Shown here: positions 47,182 through 56,592 of the stretch, one piece after another
Layout of the letters: every line of letters starts with the position of its first letter
How positions within the stretch are numbered: the stretch's first letter is position 1
From: Halobacteriovoraceae bacterium
GTDB taxonomy: Bacteria; Bdellovibrionota; Bacteriovoracia; Bacteriovoracales; Bacteriovoracaceae
DNA length: 64,000 nt
NCBI GenBank assembly: GCA_020635115.1
Contig: JACKAK010000001.1
Location: 419,260-483,259, forward strand
Direction: 5' to 3'
The notes under the pieces: generated by a model
Seen by the model: the letters and a program-made list of their open reading frames with translations, nothing else
Told to the model about the DNA's origin: nothing
The model's database searches: none
Program-made: the position numbers and the translations under genes

Positions 47182-48543
47182 TTAAAGCCATTTTAATAAT
47201 TTTCTAAGCATGGGAAGTTTTCCCCAAAATGGTGGAAATCGTAAATTGTTTTCAAACTTATAACTTCTTTTAAGTATTGGTCTGTAATGAGTGAAGGCAT
47301 CAAAACTATATTTACCATGATATGCCCCCTGCCCACTATGCCCGACTCCTCCAAAGGGTAATTGTGGATGAGATAAATGTAATACGGTATCATCATAAAG
47401 AAGTCCACCTGACCAAGTTCTTTCTCGGATCAGTTTATTTAATTCAAAATCACTTGAAAAACTGTAGAGGGCCAGGGGTCTAGGTCTATTATTTATGAAT
47501 TTAATGATTTCTTCATAGTTTTGTACTTCAATGATAGGAAGAATAGGACCAAAAATTTCTTCTTCCATCACTTTTTCTCTTCCTGAACATGTTAACAAAG
47601 TCGGAGAAATTTTTTGGGTCTCGTCATCAAATTCTCCACCAAAAACACATAAAGAATCCTCTAGTAGAGATTTTAATCGCTCGTAATGTTTTACCGAGAT
47701 TATCTTTCCATAATCCTTAGATTTTAGTGGATTCTTACCAAAATGTTGTTTGATAATTTTCTGAGCTTCTTCAACAAATCGTTTTTTATCTTCTTTGCGA
47801 ATAAGTATATAATCAGGAGCTACACAAGTTTGACCACAGTTTAAAAACTTACCCCATATAATTCTTTTAACGGCCTTTTCAAATTTATTTGGATTCCAAA
47901 ACACACAAGGACTTTTGCCTCCTAGTTCAAGTGTTACTGGAGTAAGGTTTTTGGATGCTGCCTCCATGACAATTTTTCCAACTTGCGTGCTTCCTGTAAA
48001 AAAGATTTTATCGAAAGGTAATTTTAACAGTTCTTGAGTTTCTGTGACACCTCCTTCAACCACTTCAATATAGTCGCGCGGAAAGTCTTTTAGAATTTTG
48101 GCGATAACTGCAGATGTTGCTGGAGAAAGTTCAGAAGGTCTCAAAATACTTGTACAGCCAGCAGCAATAGCTCCAACTAAGGGGGAAAGCATGAGTAAGA
48201 ATGGATAATTCCAAGGAGCAATAATCAGTGTCACGCCTAGAGGCATTGGACTGAGGTAACCTTTAGAGGGGAATGTGAGTAAACAACCGCTCACACTTTT
48301 CATTTTCATCCATTTTTTTAGGTGTTTTAATGTGTGGTCGATTTCTCTATAGAGAAATCCTACTTCAGACAAAAAGCTTTCGTAATTTGATTTTCCAAGG
48401 TCACTATATAGGGCATCAAAAATTTCTTTTTCATGGTTTTGAACACTTTTTTTGAGTTTTTTAAGTTGTTGTGCTCGAAATTGATAATTGATTGTCTCAC
48501 CATTTTGTAAAAACTGTTTCTGTTTATTTAATAACTGATCCAT
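47182..48543 (-). CDS. NAD(P)-dependent aldehyde dehydrogenase, class 3 type
   Basis: The protein has 453 residues without signal peptide. The Rossmann motif is FTGSTQVGKIVMEAA, the catalytic Glu is in VTLELGGKSPC and the nucleophile Cys in NCGQTCVAPDYIL. Length and the C-terminal hydrophobic tail (FPPFWGKLPMLRKLL) match ALDH3/fatty-aldehyde or coniferyl-aldehyde dehydrogenases, which oxidise medium to long or aromatic aldehydes. The tail may associate with membrane. Substrate not determinable. It stands alone; the terminator of the upstream gene separates the two. Confidence 0.93.
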   Translation of the reverse strand: MDQLLNKQKQFLQNGETINYQFRAQQLKKLKKSVQNHEKEIFDALYSDLGKSNYESFLSEVGFLYREIDHTLKHLKKWMKMKSVSGCLLTFPSKGYLSPMPLGVTLIIAPWNYPFLLMLSPLVGAIAAGCTSILRPSELSPATSAVIAKILKDFPRDYIEVVEGGVTETQELLKLPFDKIFFTGSTQVGKIVMEAASKNLTPVTLELGGKSPCVFWNPNKFEKAVKRIIWGKFLNCGQTCVAPDYILIRKEDKKRFVEEAQKIIKQHFGKNPLKSKDYGKIISVKHYERLKSLLEDSLCVFGGEFDDETQKISPTLLTCSGREKVMEEEIFGPILPIIEVQNYEEIIKFINNRPRPLALYSFSSDFELNKLIRERTWSGGLLYDDTVLHLSHPQLPFGGVGHSGQGAYHGKYSFDAFTHYRPILKRSYKFENNLRFPPFWGKLPMLRKLLKWL

Positions 48544-48584
48544 TTAGATTCACCCCTATAAATTCTGAGGGGCCATCCTAACAC

Positions 48585-48612
48585 AAAAAAAGGCCTCAAA
48601 GGAGGCCTTTTT
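48585..48612 (-). terminator. rho-independent terminator after the small exported gene
   Basis: AAAAAGGCCTC (48587-48597) pairs with GAGGCCTTTTT (48602-48612) around a 4-base loop; on the minus strand the stem is followed by a T-run. It ends the transcript of 48636-48884. Confidence 0.9.
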
Positions 48613-48635
48613 GGATAAAAAATTTAAATTGAAAT

Positions 48636-48884
48636 CTATGCCCCCTGAAATACTTCTTTCTCTGGTTCTTTAGATTCACTTTCTAGTGCAGCATTATGAA
48701 AATTAAGATCCTCCTTGCTCTTGAGATAGTCATTCATTTCAGTACAATTTGTACTATCTATAGTTTGACCTATCAAATATCTATCTGTGTCTGTTTTGAA
48801 TACACGGTTAGATGGTTGTTCGGCCATACCAAATGCCTGGCCCATACTAGCTAATGTAATTAAAGTTAAAAGTGTTTTTTTCAT
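48636..48884 (-). CDS. small exported protein
   Basis: The protein has 82 residues with a signal peptide (MKKTLLTLITLASMGQAFG) and a polar, acidic mature part with a single Cys. No family recognised. The gene has its own terminator at 48585-48612 and a strong ribosome site (GGAG) before the ATG, so it is probably expressed alone, as seen for many small exported proteins in predatory bacteria. Confidence 0.7.
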   Translation of the reverse strand: MKKTLLTLITLASMGQAFGMAEQPSNRVFKTDTDRYLIGQTIDSTNCTEMNDYLKSKEDLNFHNAALESESKEPEKEVFQGA

Positions 48885-49149
48885 AATCCTCTCCTTTTAA
48901 AACTCTCAGCATATATACTGCATACTACATGCCAATATGTAGTTTCCTAAGATCAAAGGTTTACATGTTGGTCTGTTTCATACTGTGTAAGGATGACAAA
49001 TACCTGTCAAAAAAATCGACAAATATGTGTCTAAGATGTTGAATGTAACTTATTGAAATAAGGAAATATTGAGAATCTAATACAAAGGACGCATGAAATG
49101 CTTTTCAATCAAATAATATCTATTGTATTAATTCTGATGAGGTACAAGC

Positions 49150-50049
49150 ATGAAAAATTTCAAATGTTTACTTGTATTAACAATGATTTGCCTATTTCCC
49201 AAGAATGGAATCTGTATTGAGTTTTATGAAACACTTTTGACAGGCCAGGCAGAGAAGGCCTTACAATTACTCAAGGAGAATTCAAGTATTGCCTATTCTT
49301 TATACGATCAGAATTTAACGACTCTTCATTTAGCTGCTCAGCATGGAGAAATAGAAGTCATAAAAGAGTTACTGGCAATTGATCCCAAATTCATCAAGAT
49401 GCGCGATAGTACCTATGATACAGCATATGATTTGGCAGTATTTTTTGAGTCTAGTGAAGTGGCCAGTTATCTGCTAGACGTCGATCCATCGTTGGCGTAT
49501 CCATCAGAAAAACAGAAACATCCAAGTGTTAACTTCGCGGCCAAATGGAATAATGTGGAGTTGCTCTCAAAAATTGCGGAGATTGATATAAATATTCTCA
49601 AGATTGATGACATAAGAGGATGGTCACCGATTCATCATGCTGTTGCAAATAAAAGCAGACAGGCGGCACACTTTATTCTGAGACATCTTCCATTTGAGGC
49701 CCATGTAACGACTAAAAAAAATGAAACTCCTTTGCACCTTGCCGCTATAGAAAATGATTTTGAAATTGCGAGAAGTTTAATTGAAGTAACCAAAGATGAT
49801 CCTACTTATTTGGGAATCAGTGATACAAAAAATGAAACAGTACTTCATAAAGCTGCTCGTATTGGAAATATTCAGTTGATTAAACTAATCTTAAGATATA
49901 ATTCGAAAATAAAGGATTTAAGAAATATAGATGGTTTAACAGCTTCTGAAATTGCGAGGAAGAAGCAGGATTTCAGGGCAGCTGCGGTGATAGAAAATAG
50001 ATCCTATCTTTTTTCTCTTTGTCAGTCTAAGTTTGCTGAACTGTTTTAG
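49150..50049 (+). CDS. exported ankyrin-repeat protein
   Basis: The protein has 299 residues with a signal peptide (MKNFKCLLVLTMICLFPKNG). The rest is made of about six ankyrin-type repeats, clearest in LTTLHLAAQHGEIEVIKELL, GWSPIHHAVANKSRQAAHFI, ETPLHLAAIENDFEIARSL and ETVLHKAARIGNIQLIKLI. Ankyrin repeats bind proteins. Export makes a periplasmic or secreted binding role likely. It is a single gene facing the 50080-50364 gene. Secreted ankyrin proteins can be effectors in host-associated bacteria, but nothing here shows that. Confidence 0.88.
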   Translation: MKNFKCLLVLTMICLFPKNGICIEFYETLLTGQAEKALQLLKENSSIAYSLYDQNLTTLHLAAQHGEIEVIKELLAIDPKFIKMRDSTYDTAYDLAVFFESSEVASYLLDVDPSLAYPSEKQKHPSVNFAAKWNNVELLSKIAEIDINILKIDDIRGWSPIHHAVANKSRQAAHFILRHLPFEAHVTTKKNETPLHLAAIENDFEIARSLIEVTKDDPTYLGISDTKNETVLHKAARIGNIQLIKLILRYNSKIKDLRNIDGLTASEIARKKQDFRAAAVIENRSYLFSLCQSKFAELF

Positions 50050-50079
50050 TGTGAAATAAGTTTATTAATCTTCAGCAAG

Positions 50080-50364
50080 TTAAGGAGTAGGACTAAGTTC
50101 AGTATTAGAAGAATCACTAGGATTTGATGTTTTACTATCTATTGTTATTGTAGCTGGAGTAACAGTTGGAGTAGCAAATATAGGAGCATCGACATTACGT
50201 TTATTACCGCTACTTCCTTCTACAACAGCACACGGCTTACACATTTGGCCTTGACATTTAGGAGTAGTTTGACCTTCAGCTTGTTGAGGTGCAGTGGTTT
50301 CCGCAAAAACATTTCCAAAAACCACCATTGATATAAAAAAAGCTAATATTTTAAACATTTTCAT
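50080..50364 (-). CDS. small exported Thr/Pro/Ser-rich protein
   Basis: The protein has 94 residues with a signal peptide ending NVFA, then a short linker, a Cys cluster (PKCQGQMCKPCAVV) and a low-complexity tail rich in T, P and S (TPTVTPATITI). The cysteines could bind a metal or form disulfides. No known family. It is 18 bp downstream of the RHS-like gene, same strand, so probably in its operon. The second ATG (two codons in) is an equally good start. Confidence 0.7.
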   Translation of the reverse strand: MKMFKILAFFISMVVFGNVFAETTAPQQAEGQTTPKCQGQMCKPCAVVEGSSGNKRNVDAPIFATPTVTPATITIDSKTSNPSDSSNTELSPTP

Positions 50365-50382
50365 ATTATTACCCTTTTAAAA

Positions 50383-52032
50383 TTATAAATTTAAATTCAC
50401 TCCAGCTGGCTTTACAATTGTAAGCAATGATTGAAACGCCTGAGTCACTTGAAGCGCCATCTTATGCCCAGCTTTAGATTCTACTTTTTTAATCTCTCCA
50501 AAGTTATCATAACGTACGTTTATTTTACCTACATTATCCATAGCTATCTCAACTGGCTTACCGTTTGCATCGTACTTAAAGGTTAGAGTTCTTTTGTTTT
50601 CTGCCTTATCGCTTTTACCCTTATTATAATCTACCATTTTTTGAATTCTTCCCTTTCTATCATAAACCAGAAGGACAGATTTCCCTTTATCATTTGTCGC
50701 TTTTGAAAGATTTCCTTTTTTGTCATATTGAAAATCTGTAGTGCCTTTATTGTTTACAACTTTAGTGATTTTATTAAATGTAGGATGATATTCAAGCTGA
50801 ACATACTCTCCTCTTGTGGAAGTTTTCTTAGTAAGAAGTCCCTTGTCGTTATATTCGAAAGTCGTAACCTGTTTACCACGAGTTATTTTTAGAGGTTGTC
50901 CACAACACTCTGAATAAACTGTCTCAGTTGTAATTCCATTCACATCAGTAGCGATTCTATACGTATACTGAGATCCATCTGGTTTTACTTTGATTTCATA
51001 TTCATACTTGTTTGATACCGGCTGAGCTGACCCTCTTTTATTTGTAACAGTTGTCCAATAGTGAAAATCTGGATTTTTTGGATTTGAATCATATTTATAC
51101 TCTGTCCAATCTCCATTTTTCTCAGTTATCTTTTTTACAAATTGTGTGTTTGGCCAGTACTCAATTTGGTATTTTGATCCATCCTTATATGAAATCTGAG
51201 TCATGTTGTAGTTATTGTCATACATATATTTATAAACATTTCCAGCAACATCTTCAGATTCAACTAATTTTTTCCCTTCATACTTATAACAAGATTTCTT
51301 TTTACCAACGCCCCAAACACATTCGATTTTTCCATTTGGAAACCAAGAAAAAAAGATTTGTTTCGCAAGAGAATCCTTTACTGACTCAAGTTTTCCAGTT
51401 TTAGAATAATTGAGTTTAATCCAATAACCATTTTTGGTTTTAACCTCAGCAAGATTACCTTTTTCATTAAATGATTCAACTTTCCCATCACTATAAGTTC
51501 TTTCATATCCATCTTTAACTTTTTCTACAATTTGTAACCCTCTTTCATTGCTATAGAGCTTTGTTCCAGCAGCTAAGTTTGATGTCACACCAAACTCTTT
51601 AGCATAAGCTTGTCTAAGATCAGCATCATTTCTTAGTTTCTTTCTTAACGTGTCTTCTGCCGTTCCAGTAAGTTGAGACTTCTTTCTCATCGCTTTAATG
51701 ATCTTATCTACTGCAGCGTCAGCATCAACTGTCTTTTTTGGAGTAAATCTCGTAAGAGCTCCAGCTCCATTTTCATGAATAGTAACAGCTCCATCAGCTC
51801 CAACCGTTAAAAATGTATCGTAAGGAATTCCCCATCCAACTCCAAATGAACCATTTTCAATTGACTTTGAGTTATAAGTTCTAGTGACATCAAGAGTTTT
51901 ACTTCCCCCAGGAACAACTAGATCTGTATAAGATACATAGTAATTTCCATTTTTGTAGTTCACACCACCATAAGACGAACAAAGCGTGAAAGCACTTAAT
52001 AATGCTATTTTAAAAAATGTTTTTAATGTCAT
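50383..52032 (-). CDS. RHS/YD-repeat cell-surface protein
   Basis: The protein has 549 residues with a signal peptide ending near YGG. The N-terminal part matches DUF6531 of RHS proteins (TYNSKSIENGSFGVGWGIPYD), followed by YD repeats (GNVYKYMYDNNYN, YEYEIKVKPDGSQYTYRI, LLTKKTSTRGEYVQLEYH, KVVNNKGTTDFQYDKKGNLS). It lacks the RHS core end motif and any toxin-like C-terminal domain. Size is well below full RHS proteins (over 1000 residues). It follows the Tad operon by 67 bp on the same strand. Confidence 0.88.
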   Translation of the reverse strand: MTLKTFFKIALLSAFTLCSSYGGVNYKNGNYYVSYTDLVVPGGSKTLDVTRTYNSKSIENGSFGVGWGIPYDTFLTVGADGAVTIHENGAGALTRFTPKKTVDADAAVDKIIKAMRKKSQLTGTAEDTLRKKLRNDADLRQAYAKEFGVTSNLAAGTKLYSNERGLQIVEKVKDGYERTYSDGKVESFNEKGNLAEVKTKNGYWIKLNYSKTGKLESVKDSLAKQIFFSWFPNGKIECVWGVGKKKSCYKYEGKKLVESEDVAGNVYKYMYDNNYNMTQISYKDGSKYQIEYWPNTQFVKKITEKNGDWTEYKYDSNPKNPDFHYWTTVTNKRGSAQPVSNKYEYEIKVKPDGSQYTYRIATDVNGITTETVYSECCGQPLKITRGKQVTTFEYNDKGLLTKKTSTRGEYVQLEYHPTFNKITKVVNNKGTTDFQYDKKGNLSKATNDKGKSVLLVYDRKGRIQKMVDYNKGKSDKAENKRTLTFKYDANGKPVEIAMDNVGKINVRYDNFGEIKKVESKAGHKMALQVTQAFQSLLTIVKPAGVNLNL

Positions 52033-52099
52033 AACAACTTTCCTTTTTAAACCCTCATGTGTCTTTTCGGGTAAGTTTTCTATAATATTGAGTATTTTT

Positions 52100-52990
52100 T
52101 CAAATTTTTATCTGAACGATTTTCCAGATTACAAATCCTCCAACATTCGTAAGGATAATTGCTGCAACAAACAGAGCAATTCCAAGGGGATGACTAGCAG
52201 CATTTATCATCTTCTGCGGATCATCAGCTGCAAAAATAAATCCCAAAACATAAGGCATGCAATAAATAACCAACCCTTGCACTAAACCTTGGGCAACATA
52301 GGTATCAATTTTTTGCTGAACTCTAACTCGCTCACGAATTACTTCAACAATAGTATCAAATGTTTCAGGAAGATTTCCTCCGGTATCATTTAAAATATTC
52401 ACACTTGTTACAAACATATCATTATCTTGGAGGGGAATTCTTTTAGCTAGATTTTCAAAACATACTTCTAAAGTAAGACCAAGTTTATTTTCTTGAAGAA
52501 TAATATTAAATTCTTGTGAAATTGGATTAGGCATTTCATTAACAACCATGCCAATAGATTGCACAATAGACATCCCGGCCCTTATTCCATTTGAAAGTAA
52601 AGTTAATCCGTCAACCATTTGCCCCTGGTATGCCTTGATTCTTTTACTGTAGAGATGATCTACTACTGGTCTAGGAATTTTCCAGCCAATAACAAAAAAT
52701 ATACTCGCCAAAACTATTCCAAGTAAATATTTACTAAAAATGAAACAGATAATTAGAAAAATTGAACTTGGAACAAATGCAAGTGCCAATAATATATATG
52801 TTATATGATCTTCTTTAATTTTAATGAAAAGAAGTTCAAGTTTTTCCATTATATAATTTCTAGTTCCGTAAGTTTGTTGTTCAATCCAGCTGAACATTTC
52901 AATACTATACTTATAGGAAAATACGAAGACCACAAATCCTATTGATCCGATTACTCCATTCATTCCCATCATTAAAACTAAGTCTGACAT
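52100..52990 (-). CDS. Tad pilus inner-membrane platform protein (TadB-like)
   Basis: The protein has 296 residues with an N-terminal membrane helix, a second pair near 60-105 and two C-terminal helices around a T2SSF domain (QGQMVDGLTLLSNGIRAGMS, then NDTGGNLPETFDTIVEVIRER). It is the platform that couples the secretion ATPase to Flp pilus assembly. Most Tad loci have both TadB and TadC; only one is found here. The start lies 3 bp after the ATPase gene stop. Confidence 0.88.
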   Translation of the reverse strand: MSDLVLMMGMNGVIGSIGFVVFVFSYKYSIEMFSWIEQQTYGTRNYIMEKLELLFIKIKEDHITYILLALAFVPSSIFLIICFIFSKYLLGIVLASIFFVIGWKIPRPVVDHLYSKRIKAYQGQMVDGLTLLSNGIRAGMSIVQSIGMVVNEMPNPISQEFNIILQENKLGLTLEVCFENLAKRIPLQDNDMFVTSVNILNDTGGNLPETFDTIVEVIRERVRVQQKIDTYVAQGLVQGLVIYCMPYVLGFIFAADDPQKMINAASHPLGIALFVAAIILTNVGGFVIWKIVQIKI

Positions 52991-52993
52991 ATT

Positions 52994-55111
52994 CTACTCT
53001 GATGTTGTAAATAAACCTTTAGGAACCTTGCGCCCTTTCTTCTCAAGTATTTCAACAAATTTAGGAATAAAACCTGTTGCCTGAAACTTCCCTCTTACTT
53101 CTGGCTTTCCAGTTTTAGGATTTCTATCAAATGAGAGTTGCTTAAATTCAAAAATATCTTGTAAGGTTACAACTTCTCCTTGGATCCCAGCAACCTCGGT
53201 AATGTAAGTGACTTTTCTACTACCATCGTCAAGTCTTTTTTGTTGGACTATTAAGTGAATAGCACTAGCAATCATTTTTCGAATTGCATTTGGGGATAAT
53301 CCTGCTCCAGCATATTGTACGAGAGTTTCAATTCTTCCTATACATTCCCTTGGATTATTCGAGTGAATAGTTGTTAGTGATCCATCATGTCCAGTACCCA
53401 TTGCTTGTAACATATCGAGAGTTTCACCACCCCTACACTCTCCAACAATAATTCTATCCGGTCTCATTCTTAATGTTTGTTTAACTAAAAGTCTGATATC
53501 TATTTCACCATTTCCCTCTAAATTTGGTGGACGTGTTTCTAACCTCACAACATGTTCTTGAGGAAGATCAAGCTCAGCAGAGTCTTCACAAGTAATAATT
53601 CTCTCATCGGCTGGAATAAATCCCCCCAAGATATTGATCAGAGTCGTTTTTCCTGAACCAGTACCACCACTTACAACGATGTTTCTGAAACCTTCAACTG
53701 CAATTCTTAGAAAATCGGCCATTGGTCTGGTGAGAGAGCCATAATTCACAAGATCTTTATAAGTGAGTCGATTTTCAGGGAACTTTCGGATCGTTATTGT
53801 TGGTCCATTAAGAGCACAAGGAGGAATAATTGCATGAACTCTCGACCCATCTTGCAAACGAGCATCGACAAACGGCACTTTCTCATCAATTCTCCTTCCA
53901 ATTGGATGAACAATTCTTGAAATAACCGTATATACTTGTTTGTTATTTGTAAAAGTTACTTTTGAAAGATTGAGCTGACCACCTTGCTCATAATATATTT
54001 TATCAAAACCATTAACCATGATTTCTGAAATATTTTTATCTGCAAGAAGTTTCTCTAACGGCCCTAATCCTAAGGCCTCATCTAAGATTTCTTGGACAAT
54101 TTGTCCCATCTCTTCTCTGTTTTTTATAATGGACTTTGTATCTTCTTTATTTAGTAAATCAACAATTACTTTTCTTGTTTTTTCTCTGAGAATAATTTGT
54201 GATTTTGGATCATCATTCTTATCATCTTCTATACCAACTTCTTCAACGAGGCCCTTGTGAATTCTAGATTTTAATTCGATCCAAGATTTTGACACTTCTG
54301 TCGAATTTGATTTTTTGTCACCAGAAACTCCGATTTCAACAGGTTTGTTTAATTTTGCAAGTGATTTCAACACATTTTTTTGAATCAATTTTCTTACGGT
54401 TTCAGTCATGCCTTTTGCAAAATTACTATTTTTTTGCGCCCCAACCATTATGGCCTGAGAGCGAGTGAGAGATTGAATACATGCCTGCTCATCTTTAGGA
54501 ATTGTTGAAAAAACAGCTTTTCCAAGTTGTTTACCAACAGTTTCTGCGGTAATAGGATGACCTTTTTGATACTGATTTAAAATAAATTGTATCATTTCTT
54601 TGGGAAACATCATTGTAACTAAATCTGAAAAAACTTTTTTAGTTTGATTTATTGCTAAGATATCTGGCGTTACAACTAATAAAATAAGAGTGGAGTGTTC
54701 GAGTGCCTTTGTTGCAAGAGGTGTAAGTTCACTACCCAAGTCTAGTACAGTCACCGGAAATATTGAAGTGAAGGCCTTAATATGTTTTCCTAAAGCTTCA
54801 GCATCAATTGAGTCTGCAGCAACACTATCATTAGTCATCCCTAAATAGGCAAGGTTTTGAGGTGTTATTGTGACATATTGTTGAATATTTCGAGGATCAA
54901 GTGCTCCATTGAAATCTGCTAGGTCTTTAACAGTTTTTTTTCCCTTAATCCCTGTAATAATATTTTGATCCCCAGAGGCCTTTTGATCAAAATCTACGAG
55001 GAGAACCTTTTGTCTAGACTCAGTAGCATAAGCATAGGCCAGATTTGCAGCAACCATTGATTTCCCAACACCACCTTTTCCGCCTAATACAGAAATAATA
55101 AAGCCGGCCAC
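52994..55111 (-). CDS. fused TadZ/CpaE-type ATPase - CpaF/TadA secretion ATPase
   Basis: The protein has 705 residues. Residues 1-255 form a ParA/MinD-like domain with deviant Walker A GGKGGVGKS (10-18) and Walker B-like VLLVDFDQ. Residues about 300-705 form a CpaF/TadA ATPase with Walker A GGTGSGKTT (482-490), Asp box near ITCEDSAELDLPQ, Walker B RIIVGECRGGE and the His box LTTIHSNN. Usually these are two proteins: TadZ/CpaE sets pilus polarity and CpaF drives assembly. The GTG start overlaps the secretin stop (TAGTG), with AAGGAG upstream. No frameshift separates the halves. Confidence 0.93.
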   Translation of the reverse strand: MAGFIISVLGGKGGVGKSMVAANLAYAYATESRQKVLLVDFDQKASGDQNIITGIKGKKTVKDLADFNGALDPRNIQQYVTITPQNLAYLGMTNDSVAADSIDAEALGKHIKAFTSIFPVTVLDLGSELTPLATKALEHSTLILLVVTPDILAINQTKKVFSDLVTMMFPKEMIQFILNQYQKGHPITAETVGKQLGKAVFSTIPKDEQACIQSLTRSQAIMVGAQKNSNFAKGMTETVRKLIQKNVLKSLAKLNKPVEIGVSGDKKSNSTEVSKSWIELKSRIHKGLVEEVGIEDDKNDDPKSQIILREKTRKVIVDLLNKEDTKSIIKNREEMGQIVQEILDEALGLGPLEKLLADKNISEIMVNGFDKIYYEQGGQLNLSKVTFTNNKQVYTVISRIVHPIGRRIDEKVPFVDARLQDGSRVHAIIPPCALNGPTITIRKFPENRLTYKDLVNYGSLTRPMADFLRIAVEGFRNIVVSGGTGSGKTTLINILGGFIPADERIITCEDSAELDLPQEHVVRLETRPPNLEGNGEIDIRLLVKQTLRMRPDRIIVGECRGGETLDMLQAMGTGHDGSLTTIHSNNPRECIGRIETLVQYAGAGLSPNAIRKMIASAIHLIVQQKRLDDGSRKVTYITEVAGIQGEVVTLQDIFEFKQLSFDRNPKTGKPEVRGKFQATGFIPKFVEILEKKGRKVPKGLFTTSE

Positions 55112-56592
55112 TATTGTCTCCTTCTTCTGAATTTCTTCTTGATTGACTCAGTCCCCTCTGAAGCAGAATCAATGACAGTAGGGGTGACAAAAACTACAAA
55201 TTGAGATTTTTCTGTTTTATATGCTTTAGCTCGAAGAAATGAAAATAATGATGATGATCCTTCAGGAATACTATCAGCGTTTTGATCAGGGTTATCAAAG
55301 TTTGTGGAACTTGTGTTAACAACAACTCCACCTATAACGGCAGATTCACCTGACTTTACTATTAGTTGTGTGTCAAGATTATTACTTAATGTTTCTGGAG
55401 GAGTTCCTACATTTGAACTTACCGCCACACTTATATTTAAGTGAATTTTATCATTGGAACGAATACTTGGTTGAATCTTCATATCAAAGCCAGCTTCTGC
55501 TTTTTCTGAAGTTAAAAACTCTCCAGACCCTAGACTAAAACGCTTTACTGATGATTTTTTAATATTTCCCTTTGATTCATTTTGAACAATAATCATTCCC
55601 GACTGAACAATTCTAGCGTATCCGGCATTTTTTGCAGAGGCCAACTTCGGAATCAAATTTGAAATAGTTCCTGAAAATGTATTATTATCATTAGTGGTAA
55701 CTCCCCCATCTACTGTCTTACCAAAAGAGATTGAACCTTTTCCTTCTGTTAAAAATGGGTTCCATCTGAAGGAGAATATTTTATTATAATTTTTGGTTAG
55801 CTCCACAAATTGCGCTGAAATTTTAACCATTTTGGGAAGTGGCTTAGGTTGCGACTGCACATTTACAGTTATAAAATTTCTCAAAGGGAGGCCACTTTCA
55901 GTGATTGATTGAACGCTATCTGTTCTCGCTGCTAAAGATTGTATACGATCAGGTAAATAGGCCTTCGCTATTTCAAAAGCGTGTGTTTTTTTTGCATCAC
56001 TATTGACAACCCCTTCTATCCAAAATCTTTTATTCACAACTCGTACTTTAACATCTCGCATGTCATTTTGTTGAATTTCATCTTGCATCTTTTGAGCAAT
56101 GACCCTTTGGGTCTGGGGAGAAAGTTCAACAAGTCTTAATACGTCTTCATATTTTTCAAGGACGACGGCAATTTTTCCTATATCAGAAGGTACAACTATT
56201 TCACCTCCCACATAAACACTATCGCCCAAAACGCCTATTTCAACTCCTTCGATATCTTTGAGTGCATCTTGCAATTCTTGAATAACTTTCGTGTGGTTTG
56301 TGGCCCTTACAGTAATTTCTAAAATCTTTTTTACCTTACCATGTCTATCTCTGACTCTAAGAATTGTTGTCCCCGGTTTCTCTCCAAGAATAACGATTTC
56401 TCTGTTGATGGGAATAAATTCTAAACTTAAAAGGCCTGATTGGTCTGGACGAATTTTAGTATCAACATCAAAATCAAATGTCATACTCTTACCTAGCCCA
56501 ATAATAACATCAACATTTTCTTTCTTGATACTATCTTCTTGCGCGTAAGATAAGTTTAAAATCGTAAGTAAGATAAATACAAAGTGAGTCAA
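55111..56592 (-). CDS. Tad/Cpa outer-membrane secretin (CpaC/RcpA)
   Basis: The protein has 493 residues with a signal peptide ending SYAQ. The N-terminal BON-like/pilus-N domain (TIRP... LSLEFIPINREIVILGEKPG) and a second BON domain are followed by the secretin C-terminal domain (VKISAQFVELTKNYNK, GFDMKIQPSIRSNDKIHLN, LIVKSGESAVIGG). It forms the outer-membrane channel for the Flp pilus. The start is TTG 56592 with GGAGG eight bases before and directly after the cpaB stop. The C-terminus ends KKKFRRRRQ. Confidence 0.92.
   Translation of the reverse strand: MTHFVFILLTILNLSYAQEDSIKKENVDVIIGLGKSMTFDFDVDTKIRPDQSGLLSLEFIPINREIVILGEKPGTTILRVRDRHGKVKKILEITVRATNHTKVIQELQDALKDIEGVEIGVLGDSVYVGGEIVVPSDIGKIAVVLEKYEDVLRLVELSPQTQRVIAQKMQDEIQQNDMRDVKVRVVNKRFWIEGVVNSDAKKTHAFEIAKAYLPDRIQSLAARTDSVQSITESGLPLRNFITVNVQSQPKPLPKMVKISAQFVELTKNYNKIFSFRWNPFLTEGKGSISFGKTVDGGVTTNDNNTFSGTISNLIPKLASAKNAGYARIVQSGMIIVQNESKGNIKKSSVKRFSLGSGEFLTSEKAEAGFDMKIQPSIRSNDKIHLNISVAVSSNVGTPPETLSNNLDTQLIVKSGESAVIGGVVVNTSSTNFDNPDQNADSIPEGSSSLFSFLRAKAYKTEKSQFVVFVTPTVIDSASEGTESIKKKFRRRRQ

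Noticed and set aside
46548..48884. The two small exported proteins as paralogues
   Set aside because: Similar size and signal peptide only; the mature parts do not align convincingly.
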